From contig JAVBUZ010000067.1 in the NCBI GenBank assembly GCA_031554725.1, positions 1 to 44,304 on the forward strand: a DNA stretch of 44,304 nucleotides, written 5' to 3'. Both the position numbers and the translations under genes were made by a program. The DNA comes from JAVBUZ01 sp031554725 (GTDB lineage Bacteria > Bacillota > Clostridia > Lachnospirales > Lachnospiraceae). Below the pieces are notes generated by a model. That model ran no database searches. It was not told the DNA's origin and saw nothing but the letters and a program-made list of their open reading frames with translations. This document shows positions 31,230-40,700 of the stretch, piece by piece. Position 1 is the stretch's first letter. Each line of letters begins with the position of its first letter.

Positions 31230-32393
31230 ATGGAAGAACTTAAACATGTTCTGGATGAATATATAAATGACAATCTAAGCCAAATGGTACTTAGCAATCC
31301 GAGAAATAAAGAAGAAGGAATAAAAGTCAAAATACGTCCAGTTCTCATTAAGGAGGATTTACTTTTTCAAGAGACTTTATATAAGGGAACGAAGGTTTAT
31401 CACTCGAACTTTACAGAAAAAGAAATTAAAGAACGAGTGATATCTTATGTGGAAAACAATTTTAAACAGGGAGAAATAGTATCTTCTATTGGAACAGCTA
31501 CTATATTAATTAGCAAAAAGGGAAAGATAACTATAAATAAGAAAAAGAGAGACGCTTCCGTGAATGAAAAACAAGTAGCAGAAGTGCTTTTACAGCATAA
31601 TAGAAAAAAACAATATATATTCGAAGATGGAAAACCGATTGACTTTTTGGTTGGCCTTGGAGTTCAGACGCCAGAGGGAAAAGTGGTTAAAGCAAAGTAT
31701 GATAAGTTTCGTCAGATTAATCGTTATCTAGAATTTATAGAAGATATTACAGCAAAATTACCAACACAAAAGACAATAAAAATAATTGATTTTGGATGTG
31801 GAAAATCATATTTAACATTTGCCATGTATTACTATCTTCATATTATGAAAGGCTACTTGGTGGAAGTAGTTGGACTTGATTTAAAAAAGGATGTTATAGA
31901 ACACTGTAATAGGCTAGCGAAAGAGTATGGATATGAAAGTCTACATTTCGAGCTAGGCGACATTAGTACCTATGATGGTACGGATGAAGTAGATATGGTA
32001 GTTACACTTCATGCGTGTGACACAGCAACTGACTACGCGATTGATAAAGCAATTAAGTGGGGAGCAAAGGTTATTATGGCTGTTCCGTGCTGTCAACATG
32101 AAGTGAATAAGCAAATCCTATGTGAACCCATGAACCAAATATTAAAGTATGGTTTAATAAAAGAAAGAATTTCGGCGTTGATTACAGATTCCCTAAGAGC
32201 GAATATGCTAGAAGAAATGGGATATGAAACTCAAGTGTTAGAGTTTATTGATATGGAGCATACGCCCAAAAATTTATTGATACGTGCGGTGAAAAGAAAT
32301 CAAATGCAGGCACCCAAAAAGACAAGTGTAAAAGAAACATGTGAATATTTCCATGTGAATCCAACCCTGCAAAAGCTGCTAGACTTAGAATAG
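31230..32393 (+). CDS. SAM-dependent methyltransferase
   Basis: The 387-aa protein has an N-terminal domain of about 180 residues (DEYINDNLSQMVLSNPRNKE) and a class I methyltransferase fold: SAM loop IIDFGCGKSYLTFA (about 188-200), VVGLDLKKDVIEHC, then VTLHACDTATDYAI and VPCCQHEVN. The PCCQHE motif marks the methyltransferase-32 / METTL25-like group, which may act on RNA. The substrate is not known. AGAGGAAAAAG precedes the ATG. It follows the atp terminator and is 42 bases before the next gene. Confidence 0.9.
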   Translation: MEELKHVLDEYINDNLSQMVLSNPRNKEEGIKVKIRPVLIKEDLLFQETLYKGTKVYHSNFTEKEIKERVISYVENNFKQGEIVSSIGTATILISKKGKITINKKKRDASVNEKQVAEVLLQHNRKKQYIFEDGKPIDFLVGLGVQTPEGKVVKAKYDKFRQINRYLEFIEDITAKLPTQKTIKIIDFGCGKSYLTFAMYYYLHIMKGYLVEVVGLDLKKDVIEHCNRLAKEYGYESLHFELGDISTYDGTDEVDMVVTLHACDTATDYAIDKAIKWGAKVIMAVPCCQHEVNKQILCEPMNQILKYGLIKERISALITDSLRANMLEEMGYETQVLEFIDMEHTPKNLLIRAVKRNQMQAPKKTSVKETCEYFHVNPTLQKLLDLE

Positions 32394-32435
32394 TTTTAAG
32401 AGAAGTATCTAGCTAGAAAGGATATTGTAGTAAAC

Positions 32436-34958
32436 ATGAAAAAATCCATATTAAAGGGAGTCATAATAGGAATAGTTTTTTTCCTTACACTAGAAATTGC
32501 GGGTCACATTATGAATAGAGGAGATACCGATATGACAATGGAAATGAGTGGTGCTACATTTCCGATTGTGTATATGGGTATCGAAGGAACTATTTATAAC
32601 GAACTTCATGGATATGCCAAAAGCATGGATCTAGCATCGCTTAGAGATACGATAACAGCCTTAGAAGATAATAGAAATACCGAATTTACGATAAAGAAAT
32701 ATGGAGAAGAAATAACGGGTGTTTCTTATGAGCTGAGAAGTGTAGATGGGGAACGCTTGATTGAAAACTCTCAGGTGTTAGATTACAAAGAGGACAAAGA
32801 AAAAATAGTCGGCAAAATAGCATTAAAGGACTTGATTGAAGAAAATGTAGAATATTCATTGGTTTTTAAAATAGAGATAGAAGAGCAACAAACAGTTAAC
32901 TACTACACAAGGGTAATTTGGAGTAAGGACTATCATGCGAAAGAAAAAATAGCGTACGTTATTGAATTTAACCGAAAGACCTTTGATAAAGAAGAAGCCA
33001 AAGACTTGGCCAAGTATCTTGAAACAAATAGGACGGGGGATAATACAACATTCCATAAAGTAAATATTCATAGTAGCCTGACTCAGGTTTCATGGGGCGG
33101 GCTAGAGATAAAAAAGGAAACGAATCCAATAGTGTCCTTAAAAGAGCTGGCGAAGCAAACCGCTAGTCTAACGGTAAATTATATTGTGTCAACATCAGAT
33201 AACAATTATGTTCAATATTATCAGGTAGAAGAGTTCTATCGAATTCGTTACACCTCGGATAGAATATATTTGCTGGATTTTGAAAGAACAATGACTAGAT
33301 TTTTTAGGGAAAAGGATAATGTATTTGTAAATGATAAGATTGTGTTAGGAATTGCGGATGAGGATATCCCATTTGTAGAAAGTGAGGATGGCAACAATTT
33401 TGTTTTTTTAGCGCAGAAAAAGTTGTGCAGTTACAATGTAACCGAAAATAAGCTGGCTGTGCTTTTCTCGTTTTATGGAGAAGAAAATATCGATTTGCGT
33501 ACGATTTATAATCAACACGATATGAAGATATTGGATATTGATGAGGCGGGAAATGTTCATTTTGCAGTCTACGGCTATTTAAACCGTGGTAGACATGAGG
33601 GAGAGGTGGGCGTAGAGGTCTATTTTTACAATAGCTCCCTAAATACGATTGAAGAGTCGGTATATATACCATATTCAAAATCCTTCCAACTACTTAAAGC
33701 TGACATGAGTAAGCTTTTATATATTAGCAGAGAGAGTTATTTATATCTTTTCTTGGAAGAGGAAGTATATGAAATCAACTTAAGAGAAAAGAATTATAGC
33801 AGTATCATTAAAACAACGCAGGACGGAAGCTTGCAGGTTTCTTCGAACAATAAGATGATAGCATGGCAAAAGGGTGAGGATGTTTATAAATGTCAAGAAA
33901 TTATTCTTATGAATTTGAACAATAGGGATAAAGTAACCATTACTTCTGAAGCGGATGAATATATCTTGCCGTTAGGCTTTATGGGCGAGGATTTGATATA
34001 TGGCTTTGCGAAAGAATCAGATATTCTTGTAGACAGTGCCGGAAGAACCACGTTTCCGATGTATAAGATATGCATTTGTGGAGTAGATGGTAATATTCTT
34101 AAAAAGTATACTCAAGAGAATGTATTTGTTTTAGGCTGCAGTATAGAGAAGAATCAAATCACCTTACAGAGATGCCAAAAGCAAGATAATGGCGAATACC
34201 AGACAATTATTGCCGATCAAATTATGAATAATCAAGAAGTTACGGTAGGAGCAAACAAAGTTAGTACCGTGGGAATAGACGTGTATGGAAAGATTGTACA
34301 GATTACGGTTAAAAAGGAAATAAATGCAAAAGGCTTAAAGATTCTTACGCCTAAAGAAGTTCTATTTGAGGGTGGAAGGGAACTCAATCTTGCATCAGAG
34401 GTTGAAGAGGAGCGCTATTATGTATACGGCCCCGAGGGTGTACACGGAATTTTCCGTAAGCCTGCGGATGCGATTAATCTAGCATATGAGATATCAGGAG
34501 TTGTACAAAATGATAAAGGACAGTATGTATGGATAAAGGGTAATAGAGTAACTAAGAATCAGATTATGGCAATTAATGGAATGGCTGTTACAGAAGAGAA
34601 AGACAGTGTAGCTATTTGCCTAGATACAGTTTTGAAGTTTGAAGGAGTTATTCGAAATTCAGAATATCTTTTAAGCCAAGGTAAAACAATTTATTCTATC
34701 TTGGAATCAAATGTGCCGGATGCACAGGTTTTGGATTTAAAAGGATGCAACCTAGATGCTATTTTGTATTATGTAAATCAAGATATACCTGTTTTGGCCT
34801 CGTTAAATGATGGTTCGGCAGTTCTTGTTATAGGATTTAATGATTATAACATTGTTATTATGGATCCAAAGACTGGAACAGTATATAAAAAGGGTATGAA
34901 TGATTCGGCAAAATGGTTTGAGGAAAATGGAAACTGTTTTATAACTTACATTAAATAG
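32436..34958 (+). CDS. Membrane-anchored protein ending in a degenerate C39-like domain
   Basis: The 840-aa protein has one N-terminal membrane helix (about 4-24). A long extracellular body follows, with repeated beta-rich segments such as SYLYLFLEEEVYEINLREKN that suggest a propeller or lectin-like fold (about 270-620). Residues about 690-840 resemble a papain-like C39_2 peptidase domain. The usual NCGP nucleophile position reads DSVA (S724), the His position in G-H-x-V reads GSAV (S794), and only the MDP Asp (D810) remains. C728 lies nearby. So it is probably not an active peptidase. AAAGGATATTG precedes the ATG. It may form an operon with the methyltransferase. Confidence 0.78.
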   Translation: MKKSILKGVIIGIVFFLTLEIAGHIMNRGDTDMTMEMSGATFPIVYMGIEGTIYNELHGYAKSMDLASLRDTITALEDNRNTEFTIKKYGEEITGVSYELRSVDGERLIENSQVLDYKEDKEKIVGKIALKDLIEENVEYSLVFKIEIEEQQTVNYYTRVIWSKDYHAKEKIAYVIEFNRKTFDKEEAKDLAKYLETNRTGDNTTFHKVNIHSSLTQVSWGGLEIKKETNPIVSLKELAKQTASLTVNYIVSTSDNNYVQYYQVEEFYRIRYTSDRIYLLDFERTMTRFFREKDNVFVNDKIVLGIADEDIPFVESEDGNNFVFLAQKKLCSYNVTENKLAVLFSFYGEENIDLRTIYNQHDMKILDIDEAGNVHFAVYGYLNRGRHEGEVGVEVYFYNSSLNTIEESVYIPYSKSFQLLKADMSKLLYISRESYLYLFLEEEVYEINLREKNYSSIIKTTQDGSLQVSSNNKMIAWQKGEDVYKCQEIILMNLNNRDKVTITSEADEYILPLGFMGEDLIYGFAKESDILVDSAGRTTFPMYKICICGVDGNILKKYTQENVFVLGCSIEKNQITLQRCQKQDNGEYQTIIADQIMNNQEVTVGANKVSTVGIDVYGKIVQITVKKEINAKGLKILTPKEVLFEGGRELNLASEVEEERYYVYGPEGVHGIFRKPADAINLAYEISGVVQNDKGQYVWIKGNRVTKNQIMAINGMAVTEEKDSVAICLDTVLKFEGVIRNSEYLLSQGKTIYSILESNVPDAQVLDLKGCNLDAILYYVNQDIPVLASLNDGSAVLVIGFNDYNIVIMDPKTGTVYKKGMNDSAKWFEENGNCFITYIK

Positions 34959-34974
34959 AGAAAAGTTGATATAG

Positions 34975-35013
34975 AAAAATAGTGCCTAGCATTTTGCTAG
35001 ACACTATTTTTTA
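34975..35013. terminator. Bidirectional terminator after the 840-aa gene and queT
   Basis: AAAAATAGTG (34975-34984) pairs with CACTATTTTT (35002-35011) with an inner CTAGC/GCTAG stem. It serves two converging genes. The stop codon of queT lies at its edge. Confidence 0.88.
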
Positions 35014-35514
35014 TTTCTCCATAGTAGGGAAAATTTTTGTTTTATACTTTTCTAATGTAAATAGAAGTAGCATACCTAAAACGCCACAAGAAGCAATCTC
35101 GCCAAGGCCTACAGTTACCATAAAGTAAGGAATGGAACCATCAAACCTATAAGCGTATGCAAGCACAAGTGGAACAACAATTATGTTGGCAACAATTGGA
35201 GGTACTGGTGCTAACCATTTGCTTTTTTTACGTAGTGAGTATGTAAAAATGGCACCTACTAAAGTGGCTAAGGAGCCAAACACTACATCCCAGATAATGC
35301 AACCAGTAAGAAGGTTGCTAAGCAAGCATCCAACGAAGAGTCCTGGTACTGCTGCGGGCGTAAAAAATGGCAGTATGGTGAGCGCTTCTGAAAACCTAAG
35401 CTGAATAGCATAATGGTCAAGACCAAGGGCACCAGCGATTAAGGTTAGTACAACATAGAGCGCAGCAATCATAGCCGCCTGTGTGATTAAGGTTACTTTT
35501 TTTTGTGAATTCAT
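35011..35514 (-). CDS. queT: QueT-type queuosine-precursor transporter subunit
   Basis: The 167-aa membrane protein matches the QueT family: KVTLITQAAMIAALYVVLT, IQLRFSEALTILPFFTPAAVPG, a conserved GCLLSNLL segment, and five to six helices. QueT is thought to be the substrate-binding S component of an ECF transporter for preQ1 or preQ0. The energizing genes are not here. AAAGGAG precedes the ATG. A pseudoknot leader lies upstream, which fits preQ1 control. Confidence 0.92.
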   Translation of the reverse strand: MNSQKKVTLITQAAMIAALYVVLTLIAGALGLDHYAIQLRFSEALTILPFFTPAAVPGLFVGCLLSNLLTGCIIWDVVFGSLATLVGAIFTYSLRKKSKWLAPVPPIVANIIVVPLVLAYAYRFDGSIPYFMVTVGLGEIASCGVLGMLLLFTLEKYKTKIFPTMEK

Positions 35515-35542
35515 TTAGTTTTTCTCCTTTAGTTTTGTTTTA

Positions 35543-35625
35543 CGAGTGGAAGGTCTCGAACACTCGGTATTAGGCGCGATTTTGCACCTTGACCCCTATA
35601 GACCTTGTTTTTATGGGGTATAACT
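35543..35625 (-). ncRNA. Pseudoknot leader of queT, candidate preQ1 riboswitch
   Basis: On the minus strand GGTCT (35604-35600) pairs with AGACC (35556-35552), enclosing a hairpin GGTGC/GCGCC (35588-35573). CGAGTG (35566-35561), inside that region, pairs with CACTCG (35548-35543) beyond it, making an H-type pseudoknot with an inserted hairpin. An alternative hairpin ACCCC/GGGGT lies at the 5' end. preQ1-II and preQ1-III riboswitches use such folds and control queT. I cannot match a class consensus with certainty. The fold is seen; the ligand is inferred. Confidence 0.6.
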
Positions 35626-35630
35626 TTTTA

Positions 35631-35658
35631 AGTATAGCACTAAAAGGAAAAAAGTCAA
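35631..35658 (-). promoter_or_regulatory. Promoter of queT
   Basis: On the minus strand TTGACT (35658-35653), a 16-bp spacer and TATACT (35636-35631), just before the pseudoknot leader. Confidence 0.75.
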
Positions 35659-35673
35659 GAATACTTAAAGAAC

Positions 35674-35707
35674 AAAAAAGCCTTTATCCTCAGAGAGGAT
35701 AAAGGCT
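35674..35707 (-). terminator. Terminator after the VPKTG surface protein gene
   Basis: Minus-strand AGCCTTTATCCTC (35707-35695) pairs with GAGGATAAAGGCT (35691-35679), then a T run. It separates the surface protein gene from queT. Confidence 0.92.
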
Positions 35708-35722
35708 AATATTATTTGCATA

Positions 35723-36511
35723 TTACTTTGTGCTATATTTGCGAAGTAGAAGCTTCATAGCAGCAGCACATCCCATAACTGAAAGAAGAAGTGGGAAATA
35801 ATTTACTTCACCGGTCTTTGGTACATCGTCATACTCGCTAGTATTAGTAGCTTTGGGAGTAGTATTTGCAGTGTTTGTGGCAGTTGCTGCAGGAGCAGTG
35901 GTGCTGTAGTATTTATTTTCGGTTCTCAAGGAACCATCTTCGATACGAAGCTTTCCAGCAGTGAATTGATAAAGGTCATAATAAACGCGAGTATCGTCTT
36001 TAGCGTAAACGTGATCAGCTGTTCCAAGAACTGCAATTGTAGAAGTAACATCGGTAGTACCGATAAGCTCTAAATAGCCAACGTTATTATTGAAATTACA
36101 GCAAGAAGTATTATATACATATGCTTTTGAAACGTCACCATTAATAGCACAAGTACTATTACCTAAAACATAGCAAGTATCAATGCCTTTTGTAACTACA
36201 GAACAAAAAGATACTTGATTGATAGTAAGATTGGAAATTTTTACGGGAATATTGAGTGGAACCTCTGAACCAGAGCCTTCTACAACAACCTGATCTCCCT
36301 CTTTAATTTCCTGATTAAAGTAGTAAAGCTCTCTGTGGTATCCATCAGACTTCCAAGAGCTACCTGGCTGATAACGCCACTCGCCATCAACATATTTCAA
36401 ACAGTAGGTGGCTGGCTCAGCGGCAGATACTGTTAGTGCATTACCCAAAAGGGGACTAAATACAAATGCTGCGATGGCAATCATTGCCAATAAATTTTTT
36501 AGTTTCTTCAT
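35723..36511 (-). CDS. Secreted surface protein with VPKTG sortase signal
   Basis: The 262-aa protein has a signal peptide (about 1-31, ending VSAA) and a beta-rich body with cysteine pairs (SCCNF, TCAIN). A Thr/Ala-rich wall linker (TTAPAATATNTANTTPKATN) follows, then VPKTG (residues 230-234), a hydrophobic segment and a short basic tail (RKYSTK). That end is a sortase sorting signal with Val in place of Leu. The body resembles no family I recognise. It lies 57 bases after the sortase gene and is followed by a terminator. It is probably that sortase's substrate. Confidence 0.88.
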   Translation of the reverse strand: MKKLKNLLAMIAIAAFVFSPLLGNALTVSAAEPATYCLKYVDGEWRYQPGSSWKSDGYHRELYYFNQEIKEGDQVVVEGSGSEVPLNIPVKISNLTINQVSFCSVVTKGIDTCYVLGNSTCAINGDVSKAYVYNTSCCNFNNNVGYLELIGTTDVTSTIAVLGTADHVYAKDDTRVYYDLYQFTAGKLRIEDGSLRTENKYYSTTAPAATATNTANTTPKATNTSEYDDVPKTGEVNYFPLLLSVMGCAAAMKLLLRKYSTK

Positions 36512-36568
36512 AAAAGAATCCTCCTTAAACTTTTTTTTATTCCATGTCCGCTAAAGCGAACTTAAAAT

Positions 36569-37462
36569 CTAGGGTTGGTAGTAAATAGGGGTAGTGTCTT
36601 CTACTTCCTTAGCAATGACAACAAAGCGCCCATTTGTTACATGGTACACACATGTAGAAAGAGTAATGAAGTGGTCACCAAAACTTGCAGTAACCCCGGT
36701 ATCATAGATAGAAAGCTCTTTGATGTTGTCATAAAAATCATCAAACTCTTCTTGAGTAGTAGCATCAAAGAACTTATAAAACTTAAATACATCATCAGTC
36801 TTTTTGTATACCTGAGAACGGAATACAGAAATGATTTCATAAGTACGCTTACGATCTTTGGTATATAAAATAATCTGCTTGTGGTCTTCATAATAGGAGG
36901 ATTTCTCGTATTTGGTTAGGTTACCAAACATAGCTCCGGAGCGCATATTATGACCGTGAATAATTAAATTTGTGGTCAAAGGATCAAGTGAACTGTCTGT
37001 ATCAAGAATTAGACTTCCATTTTGATTTTCTTTTTTATCAAAGCTTCGATATAGGTAATATGTTTCATCTTCTGGAGTCCACATAATAGGATAGTCTATA
37101 TTTGTATCTGGTACTTGCAACCAGGCTGCCATATCTGAGTTGGCGGTAAAGCTATCATGATAAGGATTGGGTTCAAGTATAATTTCTTTTTCGTCTTCGG
37201 GGCTTGTCTCCGAGGAATTGTCTTCTGTGGTGTTATCTATAAAATCTGTATTTTGAGCTTGGCCATCTTCTAGAGGAAGAGTATCAGAAGAAATGACACT
37301 TTCATTTACAACGGCTTCAGCAGAAGCGCGTAATTCATTTAAAATCTCAGAAGACTGATTGTCTGCTAGGATGTGGCGAACACCTAGGGCACCTGCTAAT
37401 AATGCACAGACGATAATCACTATGGTTAGTAGGGTGTAAAGCTTTTGTTTAAGAGAATTCAT
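36569..37462 (-). CDS. Class B sortase
   Basis: The 297-aa protein has an N-terminal membrane helix (about 8-28), an acidic Ser/Glu-rich linker (about 55-95) and a sortase B fold. The catalytic residues are His171 (IIHGHNM), Cys271 (TLSTC) and Arg279 (NGRFVV). The AAWLQVPDTNIDYPIMWTP and YLYRSFDKKENQNGSLILD segments are class B marks. It would cut the VPKTG protein between Thr and Gly and join it to the wall. The two genes form an operon. Confidence 0.94.
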   Translation of the reverse strand: MNSLKQKLYTLLTIVIIVCALLAGALGVRHILADNQSSEILNELRASAEAVVNESVISSDTLPLEDGQAQNTDFIDNTTEDNSSETSPEDEKEIILEPNPYHDSFTANSDMAAWLQVPDTNIDYPIMWTPEDETYYLYRSFDKKENQNGSLILDTDSSLDPLTTNLIIHGHNMRSGAMFGNLTKYEKSSYYEDHKQIILYTKDRKRTYEIISVFRSQVYKKTDDVFKFYKFFDATTQEEFDDFYDNIKELSIYDTGVTASFGDHFITLSTCVYHVTNGRFVVIAKEVEDTTPIYYQP

Positions 37463-37476
37463 TTCTTAGCCCTTTT

Positions 37477-37504
37477 TATATAATAATTTGGTTTTGACAC
37501 ACAA
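37477..37504 (-). promoter_or_regulatory. Possible promoter of the sortase operon
   Basis: On the minus strand TTGTGT (37504-37499), a 16-bp spacer and TATATA (37482-37477), a short distance before the sortase start codon. Confidence 0.45.
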
Positions 37505-37766
37505 TTTGTATTTTACATTACGAATATAGTAATTATACCCCGAAAAAACAATGGAATGCAACTGTTTTAAGAATTTTATAAGGAAAGATTCTTTCAAAAT
37601 GAATTATTTGTATAAAAGTAGAATAAATATATGTCTGTTCATGCTGATTCGAGGGCTGTTAGTGCTGTTTGCAGTAAAAAAGAGGGGATTTGTGATAAAA
37701 TATAAGGACAAATATATGAAAATTTGCTGACTAATTGTATTTACATAAGAGTAAGGAGGGAATGAA
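37505..37766 (+). promoter_or_regulatory. AT-rich intergenic region before the giant surface gene
   Basis: Between the divergent sortase and giant surface genes I see only AT-rich DNA, a possible extended -10 (TGATAAAAT, 37693-37701) without a good -35, and the strong ribosome binding site AAGGAGGG (37753-37760). Confidence 0.45.
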
Positions 37767-40700
37767 ATGCGCTCCCAAAATAAACTGATAGAAAAATTAA
37801 TTAAATACGGTAAAAACCATCCTAGGTTGACATATCCCATTATTGCTTTGATTGCAATAATATTGACGGCGTACCATGGCGGGAGAAAATACTTATATGA
37901 CAGAAGGATTCATCCGGTTCGTCAACGTGCAATTGCATTTATGATGGCATTTACGATTCTTTTTACATCTACGGGAGTTCTATGGACAATTGCGGAAGAA
38001 TTTCCTTCAGAAGAGGCCACACAAGAAGAAAGTGAAGGAACGGTTTCGGATGGAGATGCAGGAGAAGCGGAGCCAGTTCAAGAGCCAGTTCAAGAGCAAG
38101 AGTCTGTTTCTGGCGGAGATGCGCAGGAAACAGAGCAGAAGCAAGAGCAAGAAAATGTTTCTGGTGGAGATGCACAGGTAGTAGAAGAGACAATAAATGT
38201 GTTTGCATTTCTTGAATTAGAAGATGCATTTATTTTGGTACCTTATGAAACCGAAGAAGAACAGATTCCATTTCCAGAAATGATACAAGGTATATTGGAG
38301 AATGATGACAGTATAGAAATACCAGTTAGCTGGGAATGTATAGATGATGGCTATGATGAAGCATTATATAATCCTCTTCATGAGGATGCATTTACGATAT
38401 TTACATTTGCTCCTAAATGGGATGAATCAAAATATGTAGTACAGGCACAGGAAGTTCCTCTAGTCTATGTTTGCTTTGAAACGGACATGATGCTTATGTC
38501 CGCTGGAAGTATAGAAACAATGACAATGGAAACCTTGTTTAAAAGCGGAAGTTCAGCTACAAATTTTAATATTAGTTCGGCAAATACTTTTGATACAACC
38601 TTCACTATAACTGGCGGGACAGTGGATGAACCAATACTTGTGATAACAGTTCCATATGGAATGGACATTACATATTATCCGCTTGCAACCAATGCGACCT
38701 TGTCTCCACAGCTTGCAAATAGTAATGCAGTAACCAAGACTACGCTGGCGGATGGAAGTACCACACTAACGTATAGATTTAAGGCAAATGTTACACAGGT
38801 TGGGTTTAATATTACAGTAACCCCAAATTATAAACTAAAGGACGGGGAGACGCATACATATTCGGCAGCCTATTATGACGGACAAGAATTAATTGTGACA
38901 GAAAGTGACAGTGTTACGGTAACAAACCCAACGGTAAAGGAAGGTGCAATTTATTTTTATAATACTATATCTGCTGACATGGTATTAAATGGTTCAGATT
39001 CATATTATATGGCAGTGAATCCGACATTTTATGCATATGCATCTCATTATCCCTACGAATCAGTGCAAATTGTGGTTCCATTACCAGATAAGGCGGTTCC
39101 TGGATTTGGAAAAGATAGTGCATTTACAGCGATGGAAAATAATGCCACATACTTGTTGAACAACAATAATATTTCAGTTACCTATCAGGAAAGCTATGTC
39201 TGCAAAAACAGTGCAAAAAATATTGACAAAACATGCAAGGTGCTGATATATACCGTTCAAGGAAACCATACGCTTTTGACAAAAGATTCGTATATTTCAA
39301 TTAGTGAAAATATTTATGTGAAATATTCTGATGTTGTGGTTGGAAAATATACAGCGAATCTGTATCCGCAAATAACGATAAATTATGATGAAACTAGCAA
39401 GGTTGTTTCTGATTTTCTGAGTTATGATTATTTATATACTACGTTCAAAGAGTATAATTTGAAAGATTATTTTAAATTAAACCAATACACTAGTTGTACA
39501 TATGGTGCAAATTCGTATGTTTTACCTTTAGAATATAATAATTATGGCTATTATTATATTCTAAATAGTACAGAAGACATAATCGAGAACATCCGTGTAG
39601 AGACAACACTTAATGAAAAGCTTTATGCCCAAAAGCTGGTATTTACTTTAAGTGATTCTTTAACTTCAGTTCTTCCGACCAAAGCAGTTGTTCAATATAA
39701 GACAAAAAAAGGTGGGGATGTATTACTGACCAAAACCATGACGGTGGATGAAAAAGAGTTTATTCTGGAAGATGTAGAAGATGCGTTTACATACCTTGAT
39801 GTTACCTATGATAGGTTAAAGCCAGGTGCAAATAGTTATCTAATGCATATTTACTATACAAATAGAGAAAAGCTTGATGAAACGGGTTACAGGTATGTGA
39901 ACACAAAAATAGTATCTGCAACAAGTGAGAAGTATGGAGATATTGGAGAACAGGTACAAGCATCGAACGCATATCTACTAAAAAGTATTTTCTCTACAAA
40001 TGCATCGGTTGCAGTATCCCCAAGCACTTTGAACAAAGGGGATGAATTTTATGTTATGGAATATTGCTGTAATTCTTCATATCGCATTTTACTAAAAAAC
40101 CAAATAATATATTGCTTGATGCCTAAAGAATATATTTTTACAAGATATGTCAAGTCTACAAGTGCAGCGTATGATAATGCCCAATATGTTATAAGTCAAA
40201 GAGAGATAGGAAATAATATTCTATATACAATAGAATATACTGATGGAATAGAACGCCCTTCTTATGCAGGATATTTATATTTCCGTGTAGGTCCCTCGGT
40301 AGATACCTCACAAGTGCGAAATATAACACTTCCAATGGGGATGTTCTATGAGAATAACCATCCCATGTTTCCGCTAACAAAGACAAACGGTTATGTGGCA
40401 AGCGAAGCAGCTTTGGGCATTGATATTAATGGTAATGGAGATACGACAGATACATTTTCTAAACCATACAGTTATTCAAGCGTAACTATAAACAGTGTTA
40501 ATACATTAAGTGCGGAGGGCTATCTTTCTTCAAGTGTTAAGGTGGGAGAGAACCTTTCTAATGAATATTTATATAATTCTGATGGCGTATATAATTTAAA
40601 AATATATAACGGTTTTGCATCAGGAACAACAGCATCAGATATGGAAGTCATTATTCCTTTACCAAGAGAGAATGGGGTTTCAGAGTTTAAAGGAACAAAA

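Noticed and set aside
37969..38229. Frames on both strands within 37969-38229
   Set aside because: They are shadows of the acidic repeat region of the giant surface protein, whose frame stays open throughout.
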